From Kordia sp. SMS9 (GTDB lineage Bacteria > Bacteroidota > Bacteroidia > Flavobacteriales > Flavobacteriaceae): DNA of 64,000 nucleotides. Below the pieces are notes generated by a model. It saw nothing but the letters and a program-made list of their open reading frames with translations. It made no database searches and was not told the origin of the DNA. A program made the position numbers and the translations under genes. Of this stretch, positions 57,496-64,000 are shown in pieces (the first letter of the stretch is position 1; each line of letters begins with the position of its first letter). The stretch lies in assembly GCF_003352465.1 (NCBI RefSeq), contig NZ_CP031153.1, forward strand, positions 1,044,465-1,108,464, given 5' to 3'.

Positions 57496-60261
57496 ATGAA
57501 GTCATTTCTTTCACATGTTGTTCACTACATTTTAGAAGCAAACACCGATATTAGCAATCTTACGTTGGTGTTACCAAGTAAAAGAGCTGGTGTCTTCTTA
57601 AAACACGAACTTTCTCAGCAAATTCAACAAACGTCTTTTGCACCTGATATTCTCAGTATTGAAGAATTAGTAGAACAAATTTCTGGCTATACTTCCGTGA
57701 GCAATACCGAACTACTATTCGAATTTTATACCATTTACAAGGAGTTAACCCCAAAAGATGCACAAGAACCGTTTGATTCTTTTTCCAAATGGGCACAAAT
57801 ATTATTGCAAGACTTTAATGAAATTGATCGCTATCTCATTTCGCATAAAGAAATTTTCAACTATTTAAGCGCCGTGCAACGCATTCAACAATGGTCGCCA
57901 GATAAGGAACCGAGCGATTTGATGAATAATTATTTGAAGTTTTGGGATAAATTAGAGCAATATTACGATGCACTTACTGAAAAAATAACGCAAAAAGGAA
58001 TTGCCTATCAAGGATTGGTATACAGAGAAGCCGTAGATAGTTTGGAATTTTATCTGCAAAAAAATGAAAAGAAAAAACATTACTTCATTGGATTCAACGC
58101 TTTAAATACTGCCGAAGAAAAAATTATTCAAGAGTTTTTAGAAGTCGGTTTGGCAGAAATTTTATGGGATACAGATCATGTTTTCTTTGACGATCCTGAA
58201 CACGATGCAAGTTTGTTTTTGCGCCGCCATCGCTACGAATGGAATTATTTTGAAAAACATGACTTTTCGTGGGTTGCAGATAACTTTTCAGCCAAGAAAA
58301 ATATTGAAATTATTGGGGTTCCTAAAAATATTACCCAAGCCAAATACATTGGAGAAATTCTTCAAACCTTACAAAGAGAAGATGAAACGTTGCAAGATGT
58401 CGCAGTGGTTTTGGGTGATGAACAATTATTAATTCCGTGTTTAAATTCGCTTCCACAAGCCATAGAACGGCTCAATATTACAATGGGATTTCCGCTAAAA
58501 GACATTCCACTCGCCACAACGTTCAACAATTTATATCTGCTGCAAGAACATCAAAGAAACGATACGTTTTACTATAAAAATATCATCAATGTGCTGTCGG
58601 ACACAAATTTACGACCACTTTTTCAACAAAAAGACAAAAATATAGCCGCAGAAATTATTGAGTATATTCAATCGAACAATATCATTTATGTAGCTACAGA
58701 AAATATTGTAGCACGTTTTCCAAAGGCACTTCAAGAAATTGCACAGCTTTTGTTTACCTATTGGAATGACAAACCAAAAGTTGCCATTCAAAATTGTATA
58801 AAATTAATTCGTTATTTAAAGGCAATATTGATCGAAGATCGAGAACAACATTTACTCTCACTAGAATATTTGTATCGTTTCAATGAAGTCTTCAATCAAT
58901 TGCAATTGTTGACCAAACAACACAATTACATCTCAGATATTAAATCTTTATTGGCGTTATACAAAGAAATTATCAGCACAGAAACACTCGATTTTAAAGG
59001 CGAACCACTCCAGGGATTGCAATTAATGGGCATGTTAGAAACACGTGTACTCGATTTTAAAACCGTGATTCTTTCCTCAGTAAACGAAGGCATTTTGCCT
59101 TCTGGGAAAAGCAACAATTCGTTCATTCCGTTTGACTTGAAAAAACAGTTCAACCTGCCAACATATAAAGAAAAAGACGCCATTTACACCTATCATTTCT
59201 ATCGATTATTGCACAGAGCGGAAAATGTATATTTACTCTACAACACAGAAGCTGAAGGACTTGGTGGTGGCGAACGCAGTCGTTTTTTAATGCAATTGGA
59301 AACGTACAACATGCCAAATCACACTTTAACGCAGAATGTAGTGATTCCGAAAATGCCTAAAATTGAACATGCACCGCAAGTGGTACAAAAAGAAACATCT
59401 GTCATTGATCGCCTAAAAGATATAGCCAACAAAGGATTTTCACCTTCTGCGTTGACTTCCTACATTCGAAATCCGATCGATTTTTATTACCAAAAAATAT
59501 TGGGCATCAACGAGTATGAAGCAGTAGAAGAAACGGTTGCTGCAAACACGCTTGGAACGGTTGTACACGATACCTTAGAGTTATTGTATAAACCATTTGA
59601 AGGCAAAATTGTCACGACCAACGACATCAAAGCGATGTTTGGCAATGTAGAAGAATTGGTGGTGAGAAATTTTAAGAAAACCTATGGAGAAGGCAACATT
59701 CACCGGGGAAAAAACCTCATCATTTTTAATGTTGCCAAACGCTATGTGACTAACTTTTTACAGCAAGAATTGCAAACCTTGAAAAGTGGAAAAACACTGC
59801 GAATTCTTCAAATAGAACAAACCTTAAAAGCAAAAGTAGAAATTCCGGAACTAGATTTTCCTGTATTTATTGGCGGAAAAGTGGATCGTGTAGACGAATT
59901 GGACGGCGTCATGCGTATTATAGACTATAAAACGGGAAAAGTAATGCAAGGCGATGTAGAAATTGTCGATTGGGATTTGCTCACACAAGATTATAAATTT
60001 AGCAAAAGCTTTCAAGTGTTGGCGTACGCGTATATGATGCAGCATGAACAAGGATTACAGCCAGAAACCGAAGCAGGCATTATATCGTTTAAAAATTTAC
60101 AAAGCGGATTTTTAAAATTTGGCACGAAAGAATCTTCAAGAGCACGCACCAAAAATCAAGCAGTGACTACAGAAACCTTAGATGTTTTTTTAGTGGAGCT
60201 AAAACAGCTCATTCTCGAAATTTGTAACATAGACATTCCATTCACCGAAAAAGAAGTGTAA
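57496..60261 (+). CDS. AddB-like nuclease (PD-(D/E)XK, RecB superfamily)
   Basis: A 921-residue protein. The N-terminal part has the degenerate helicase fold of AddB (NLTLVLPSKRAGVFLKHEL at the Walker-A position, without a GKT). The C-terminal nuclease domain has SALTSYIRNPIDFYYQKILG and the catalytic VDRVDELDGVMRIIDYKTGK. The protein would work with the AddA-like helicase encoded 2.9 kb upstream in resecting double-strand breaks and loading RecA. It begins 12 bp after the ompA terminator; its own promoter is not obvious. The following hydrolase gene starts 2 bp after its stop. Confidence 0.88.
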   Translation: MKSFLSHVVHYILEANTDISNLTLVLPSKRAGVFLKHELSQQIQQTSFAPDILSIEELVEQISGYTSVSNTELLFEFYTIYKELTPKDAQEPFDSFSKWAQILLQDFNEIDRYLISHKEIFNYLSAVQRIQQWSPDKEPSDLMNNYLKFWDKLEQYYDALTEKITQKGIAYQGLVYREAVDSLEFYLQKNEKKKHYFIGFNALNTAEEKIIQEFLEVGLAEILWDTDHVFFDDPEHDASLFLRRHRYEWNYFEKHDFSWVADNFSAKKNIEIIGVPKNITQAKYIGEILQTLQREDETLQDVAVVLGDEQLLIPCLNSLPQAIERLNITMGFPLKDIPLATTFNNLYLLQEHQRNDTFYYKNIINVLSDTNLRPLFQQKDKNIAAEIIEYIQSNNIIYVATENIVARFPKALQEIAQLLFTYWNDKPKVAIQNCIKLIRYLKAILIEDREQHLLSLEYLYRFNEVFNQLQLLTKQHNYISDIKSLLALYKEIISTETLDFKGEPLQGLQLMGMLETRVLDFKTVILSSVNEGILPSGKSNNSFIPFDLKKQFNLPTYKEKDAIYTYHFYRLLHRAENVYLLYNTEAEGLGGGERSRFLMQLETYNMPNHTLTQNVVIPKMPKIEHAPQVVQKETSVIDRLKDIANKGFSPSALTSYIRNPIDFYYQKILGINEYEAVEETVAANTLGTVVHDTLELLYKPFEGKIVTTNDIKAMFGNVEELVVRNFKKTYGEGNIHRGKNLIIFNVAKRYVTNFLQQELQTLKSGKTLRILQIEQTLKAKVEIPELDFPVFIGGKVDRVDELDGVMRIIDYKTGKVMQGDVEIVDWDLLTQDYKFSKSFQVLAYAYMMQHEQGLQPETEAGIISFKNLQSGFLKFGTKESSRARTKNQAVTTETLDVFLVELKQLILEICNIDIPFTEKEV

Positions 60262-60263
60262 GC

Positions 60264-61127
60264 ATGATACAGAAGCTCAAAAACACCATTTTAACACGCA
60301 AAAACGACAAAAACATACTGATTGATTACTTTTTTAAAAAGAACGATCAGCCGAAACCTGTGGTCATTTTTTGTCATGGTTATAAAGGTTTTAAAGATTG
60401 GGGCGCATGGAATTTGGTGGCAGAAGCCTTCGCGGCGGCGGATTGTTTCTTTGTGAAATTTAATTTTTCACACAACGGCGGCACAATGCAACAACCGATC
60501 GACTTTCCAGATTTGGAAGCGTTTGGCGAAAACAATTATAGTAAAGAATTGAACGATTTGCACTATGTGATCAATCACATAATAAGCGATACGTTTGTTC
60601 ATTCTGCGGAAGCGAACACACAATACATATCCTTAATTGGACATTCACGCGGCGGCGGAATTGTAACAATCAAAGCTGCAGAAGAACCCAAAATTACCCA
60701 ACTTATTTCTTGGGCTGGTGTATGTGATTACGCAACTCGATTCCCAAAAGGAAAAGCTTTGGAAGACTGGAAAAATTCAGGTGTTTTTTATGTCGTGAAT
60801 GGCAGAACCAAACAAGAAATGCCACATTTCTATCAGTTTTTTGAAGATTTTCAATCAAATTCAACGCGTTTGAATATTGAAAGTGCCGCTAAAAATATTG
60901 AAATTCCACACCTACTCATTCACGGAACTACCGATACCGCAGTTCCTGTGGAAGAAGCAAAAAAAATCCAGCAATGGAATCCAAAAAGTAAGTTGCAGCT
61001 TATTGAAAATGCTGATCATGTATTTGGCGCACGACATCCGTGGAAAGAAACCAAACTGCCAAAAGATTTACAAGAAGTGGTTGAAACGACGATTGAGTTC
61101 ATTAAAAAGCAAAAAAGCGAGTCCTAA
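60264..61127 (+). CDS. Alpha/beta hydrolase
   Basis: A 287-residue cytosolic enzyme. The nucleophile elbow is GHSRGGG, preceded by PVVIFCHGYKGFKDWGAW (oxyanion strand) and followed by the acid/His side LLIHGTTDTAVPVEEA and ENADHVFGARHP. It resembles dienelactone-hydrolase or peptidase S9-type esterases. It starts 2 bp after the addB-like gene and ends inside a terminator stem. No specific substrate can be suggested. Confidence 0.87.
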   Translation: MIQKLKNTILTRKNDKNILIDYFFKKNDQPKPVVIFCHGYKGFKDWGAWNLVAEAFAAADCFFVKFNFSHNGGTMQQPIDFPDLEAFGENNYSKELNDLHYVINHIISDTFVHSAEANTQYISLIGHSRGGGIVTIKAAEEPKITQLISWAGVCDYATRFPKGKALEDWKNSGVFYVVNGRTKQEMPHFYQFFEDFQSNSTRLNIESAAKNIEIPHLLIHGTTDTAVPVEEAKKIQQWNPKSKLQLIENADHVFGARHPWKETKLPKDLQEVVETTIEFIKKQKSES

Positions 61128-61140
61128 AACCCGCTTTTTC
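61111..61140. terminator. Terminator overlapping the hydrolase stop
   Basis: AAAAAGCG (61112-61119) pairs with CGCTTTTT (61132-61139), extended by GT/AC past one mismatch. The stop codon (61125-61127) is in the loop. It separates convergent genes. Confidence 0.7.
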
Positions 61141-61157
61141 TACAACTACTATTTTTC

Positions 61158-61328
61158 TTATTTTGGTGGCCCCATACATGTTTCCTGGTGGCAACTATAA
61201 ACAGGAGCTGTGTCTCCACTACACGGATCGCCTGTAGCGCCTCCAACCTTTGCTGTCAAGTCTTTTACTTTAAACTCGCTAATTACTTTTTTGCGTAATT
61301 GCAAGCTCTTCAAATTTTGTTTTTTCAT
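61158..61328 (-). CDS. Lanthipeptide-like precursor, 56 residues
   Basis: A small gene easily missed by length cut-offs: ATG at 61328, TAA at 61158. Leader MKKQNLKSLQLRKKVISEF is typical of the set; KVKDLTAKVGG then marks the probable cleavage region (G29-G30). The core ATGDPCSGDTAPVYSCHQET...CMGPPK has three cysteines. The 5' region, AATTAACCAAAAATTTTAAATC, matches that of the peptide gene at 26351 and, partly, that at 51046. It is convergent with the hydrolase gene, and is flanked upstream by the stress-protein gene terminator. Confidence 0.7.
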   Translation of the reverse strand: MKKQNLKSLQLRKKVISEFKVKDLTAKVGGATGDPCSGDTAPVYSCHQETCMGPPK

Positions 61329-61403
61329 GATTTAAAATTTTTGGTTAATTCTTCAAGTTACAAAATATATGAAGAAGCTTTCCAACGTTGAAAAGCTGCA
61401 AAC

Positions 61404-61439
61404 AAAAAAAGCTGCTCAATGTGAAGATTGAACAGCTTT
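61404..61439 (-). terminator. Terminator of the universal stress protein gene
   Basis: AAAGCTGCTCAAT (61408-61420) pairs with ATTGAACAGCTTT (61427-61439) with one mismatch. On the minus strand it runs into TTTTTTTG. Confidence 0.8.
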
Positions 61440-61462
61440 CATCGTATAAAATATTTCTTTTC

Positions 61463-62257
61463 TTAGTCAGTTCCTTTTAAAACCAATAAAGGCAAACGAC
61501 TTTCAAAATCGACTTTCTTTACAGAGTTTTGCTCCCACAATTTTTTGAAAAATCCACGTTTGCGTCTAAACACACAAATCATATCTGGATTATTAGCATT
61601 TAAATGCTCTAATACACCTTGAAATAACGTAGAATTTTCAGAACTTCTGTATGCAGATGTAATGGCTGCCAATTCTGAATGAAACTCTAAATCTTCAGGT
61701 AAAAAATTCGGTGTTTTTATTTGTAGCAAGCGCATTTTTGCTCCAAAAACTTCTAAAATCGTTTCCAACGGCTGCAGTACTTCTTTTCGTTTGATCACAC
61801 CAGATTTAATCGCTGTCAACACCTTTTTAATTGGTTTAAATGTATATCCTTCTGGCACCACTAATACGGAAATATCCGTTTGTTTTACGATGCTCCCTGA
61901 AGTACTTCCCAAAAACATTTCTTCTTTAATAGAGTTGCTTCGTGGCCCCAAAATAATCAAGTCAATTCCTAGCTCTTTATCAATAGAATTAATGCTATCA
62001 ATGACATTTCCTTTCGCAGAAATTACAGATACCTCAACATCTTTCAAGTCTACACTATTTACAACTTCTTTTACGGATGTCGTTACTTCACGACTTACGA
62101 TTTCATCGACATTTAAAATCGTTCCTGCTTTAGAAAGTACTTTAAATGCTCTAAATACAAATACTTTGGCGTCTACAGCTTGCGCAAAATCAATCGCGTA
62201 CTGCAACGTATTCTTTGCATTTGTAGATTCTCCTATAGGAACTAAAATATGGTTCAT
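61463..62257 (-). CDS. Tandem universal stress protein
   Basis: Start set at the ATG at 62257, where MNHILVPIGESTNAKNTLQYAIDF begins (264 residues); the upstream ATG at 62305 is not supported. Residues 1-140 form a Usp domain with the ATP-binding pattern LIILGPRSNSIKEEMFLGSTSGSIVKQTDISVLVVP; residues 150-264 form a second, diverged one lacking the G-x-S motif. Such tandem proteins typically respond to starvation or respiratory stress. The gene is monocistronic. Confidence 0.9.
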   Translation of the reverse strand: MNHILVPIGESTNAKNTLQYAIDFAQAVDAKVFVFRAFKVLSKAGTILNVDEIVSREVTTSVKEVVNSVDLKDVEVSVISAKGNVIDSINSIDKELGIDLIILGPRSNSIKEEMFLGSTSGSIVKQTDISVLVVPEGYTFKPIKKVLTAIKSGVIKRKEVLQPLETILEVFGAKMRLLQIKTPNFLPEDLEFHSELAAITSAYRSSENSTLFQGVLEHLNANNPDMICVFRRKRGFFKKLWEQNSVKKVDFESRLPLLVLKGTD

Positions 62258-62355
62258 TGTCTTAAAATTTCTGCAAAAATAATCATTTTTTAATTCAAAG
62301 GTCATTTTTCAAATTTTTAAAATATCTTTAAATGCCGAAAATATTGCATATTACT

Positions 62356-62865
62356 ATGAATCTGAACATTCGCAAAGCCACTTCTCAAGACATTCCTGTG
62401 CTTCTGAGTATAACCAAAGCCTGTGCAAAATTTATGATTCAAAAAGGAATATTTCAGTGGAATGAAAACTATCCAAATCGCGCCGCATTTGTACATGATA
62501 TTGAAAGAAGTGAATTGTATGTTTTGCTAGAAACTGACGAAATTATTGGCTGCATTGTCATTTCTACCTTGATGGATGAAGAATATAAAGCTGTCAATTG
62601 GCTTTCGCCAGATGGAGCAAATCTATACATTCACCGATTGGCAATTCACCCCAAAGTACAAGGAAAAGGTTGTGCTCAATTTTTGATGGAATTTGCCGAA
62701 AACTACGCGATAGAAAATAATTATCGTTCCATAAGATTAGATACCTTTAGTAAGAACCCTAGAAACCAAAAGTTTTACGAACTTCGTGGCTATAAAAAAC
62801 TGGAAGATATTTACTTTCCCAAACAAAGTGTATATCCTTTTCACTGTTACGAACGCATTCTTTGA
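62356..62865 (+). CDS. GNAT-family N-acetyltransferase
   Basis: Start chosen at the ATG at 62356 (MNLNIRKATSQDIPVLLSI, 169 residues), where the GNAT fold begins; an ATG at 62332 would add eight residues. The acetyl-CoA loop is LAIHPKVQGKGCAQFLMEF, followed by RLDTFSKNPRNQKFYELRGY. It acetylates an amino group on an unknown substrate. Its stop codon overlaps the start of the MATE transporter gene, so the two are translated together. Confidence 0.9.
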   Translation: MNLNIRKATSQDIPVLLSITKACAKFMIQKGIFQWNENYPNRAAFVHDIERSELYVLLETDEIIGCIVISTLMDEEYKAVNWLSPDGANLYIHRLAIHPKVQGKGCAQFLMEFAENYAIENNYRSIRLDTFSKNPRNQKFYELRGYKKLEDIYFPKQSVYPFHCYERIL

Positions 62866-64000
62866 AAACAAAAATCACCACATCACTCGTTAACAAACTC
62901 GCTATTCCTGCGTTAATTGCTGGAGTTGCCGAACCATTGCTTTCTATCACAGATACTGCCGTGGTGGGAAACGTAGCTATAGACGCCACTGAAGCTTTGG
63001 CTGCTGTTGGAATTGCGGGCGCGTTCATTTCCATGTTGGTGTGGGTTTTTGGACAAACACGCAGCGCTATTTCCGCATTGGTTTCACAATACTTAGGAGC
63101 CAATACATTAGAAGACATCAAAACCTTGCCTGCACAAGCCATTGCCATTATTCTGCTCATCAGTTTTGTGCTGATTGCCATCAGTTATCCGTTTGCCGAA
63201 TATATTTTGAAATTTTACAATGCAGAAGGCGTCACATTAGATTATAGTTTTTCATACTTCCGCATTCGCATCTTTGGCTTGCCATTTACCTTGCTCACCT
63301 TTGCCATCTTTGGCGTATTTAGAGGTTTGCAAAACACCTACATTCCTATGATTATTGCAATTTTGGGAACCTTACTCAATATTGGGTTAGACATTGTCTT
63401 GGTGTACGGAATCAAAAATTTCATTCCTGCCATGCATGTAGATGGCGCGGCGTATGCAAGTATCATTTCACAACTCTTTATGGCAATACTATCTGTAATA
63501 TTATTGTTGAGAAAAACACAAATTCCTTTGACGATCAAATTGCCTTTTCACAAAGAATTACCCAAAATGACCGTCATGATTCTCAATTTAGTTATCAGAA
63601 CTATTGCGTTAAATGTAGCCTTATATTTCGGAACTTCTTTTGCAGCAAAATACGGTGCGCAATACAGTGCAGCGTATACTGTCTTGCTAAATATTTGGTT
63701 GTTTGGCGCGTTTATCATTGATGGATATTCCAGTGCTGGGAACATTTTATCAGGAAGATTATATGGTGAAAAAAACTATACCGAATTGGTGCAACTCAGT
63801 CAACGATTGACAAAATATGCCATCATTGTAGGTGTAATTATGTTGATTCTTGGTAGCAGTTTATACTATCCTATCGGACGATTATTTACACAAGAAACTG
63901 CTGTTTTAAAAGAATTTTACGCTGTTTTTTGGCTCGTTTTAGCAATGCAACCTATTTGTGCCGTTGCGTTTATTTTTGATGGAATCTTTAAGGGATTAGG
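62862..64000 (+). CDS. MATE-family multidrug efflux transporter (partial, runs off the edge)
   Basis: The gene begins at TTG (62862-62864), overlapping the GNAT stop by 3 bp; the first internal ATG is far inside the protein, so the TTG is the best start. At least 379 codons are visible. MATE signatures: VNKLAIPALIAGVAEPLLSITDTAVVG, SMLVWVFGQTRSAISALVSQYLGA, FGVFRGLQNTYIPMIIAILG, DGAAYASIISQ. These pumps exchange Na+ or H+ for cationic drugs or organic cations in the inner membrane. DinF-type proteins are the closest in character. The C-terminal part lies outside the window. Confidence 0.92.
   Translation, partial: MKTKITTSLVNKLAIPALIAGVAEPLLSITDTAVVGNVAIDATEALAAVGIAGAFISMLVWVFGQTRSAISALVSQYLGANTLEDIKTLPAQAIAIILLISFVLIAISYPFAEYILKFYNAEGVTLDYSFSYFRIRIFGLPFTLLTFAIFGVFRGLQNTYIPMIIAILGTLLNIGLDIVLVYGIKNFIPAMHVDGAAYASIISQLFMAILSVILLLRKTQIPLTIKLPFHKELPKMTVMILNLVIRTIALNVALYFGTSFAAKYGAQYSAAYTVLLNIWLFGAFIIDGYSSAGNILSGRLYGEKNYTELVQLSQRLTKYAIIVGVIMLILGSSLYYPIGRLFTQETAVLKEFYAVFWLVLAMQPICAVAFIFDGIFKGL

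Noticed and set aside
1..64000. tRNA, rRNA or tmRNA genes
   Set aside because: I looked through the non-coding stretches for cloverleaf-like patterns and the conserved CCA-end regions and saw none.
1..64000. CRISPR arrays
   Set aside because: The only regular repeats are in-frame protein modules (15880-19167, 21702-22325 and the OmpA TSP3 region) or dispersed palindromes; there is no repeat-spacer alternation and no cas gene.

Overview
The window is AT-rich, densely coded chromosomal DNA from a member of the Bacteroidota, most likely a marine Flavobacteriaceae (a Kordia-like genus is my best guess, by inference only). The evidence is: Bacteroidota-type promoters (TTTG-N19-TAnnTTTG), type IX secretion sorting domains (type A and type B), an IPExxxVDY protein beside pyruvate kinase, a long Bacteroidota-type PurF homologue, OmpA with TSP3 repeats, and Bacteroidota lanthipeptide-like precursors with K-rich leaders. 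I see no rRNA, tRNA or CRISPR array.

Layout. 1-4.6 kb (+): the tail of an RNA 2'-phosphotransferase (KptA), a metallophosphatase, a transglutaminase-like protein, a membrane protein, nicotinamide phosphoribosyltransferase and an acyl-ACP desaturase. 4.9-7.8 kb (-): an ALDH7-type dehydrogenase, a lipoprotein and 3-hydroxyanthranilate dioxygenase. 8.1-8.9 kb: three tandem Cys-rich peptide precursors. 9.1-24.7 kb (+): isoaspartyl peptidase, a giant alpha-2-macroglobulin, a cassette of secreted T9SS or repeat proteins, then penicillin-binding protein 1C. 24.7-26.4 kb: an intact insertion sequence bounded by 20-bp inverted repeats, inserted next to a double-glycine peptide gene. 26.7-29.4 kb: M28 peptidase, a PD40 propeller lipoprotein and a further precursor peptide. 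29.5-34.6 kb (-): an RNA-repair operon containing PcfJ-like protein, RtcB, a TPR protein, PrfH and an Ntn-type amidase. 35-41 kb: a possible mini-gene or small RNA, an EEP-family protein, YciI-like lipoprotein, CYTH protein, DNA polymerase IV, an LMW-PTP-like phosphatase and pyruvate kinase. 41.5-49.4 kb: IPExxxVDY protein, RNase III, FabF, ACP, PurN, RNase HI, a START-like protein, a PfkB kinase and the PurF homologue. 49.4-51.4 kb: a MITE-like element, a candidate small RNA, superoxide dismutase and a 12-Cys precursor. 51.5-60.3 kb: AddA-like and AddB-like proteins separated by kbl and ompA. 60.3-64 kb: alpha/beta hydrolase, one more precursor, a universal stress protein, an acetyltransferase and a truncated MATE transporter.

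How the genes work together. Two RNA-repair modules are present: KptA, which consumes NAD+ and releases nicotinamide, lies 2 kb from NAMPT, which recycles nicotinamide; and PrfH-RtcB, known elsewhere to rescue ribosomes with cleaved 16S rRNA, is embedded with less-known partners. NAD can also be fed from the kynurenine side by 3-hydroxyanthranilate dioxygenase. The most conspicuous accessory theme is seven scattered small Cys-bearing precursor peptides, six with a lanthipeptide-like K-rich leader and one with a double-glycine leader, several sharing a 5' box just before the start codon, with no modification enzyme or dedicated exporter anywhere in the window.
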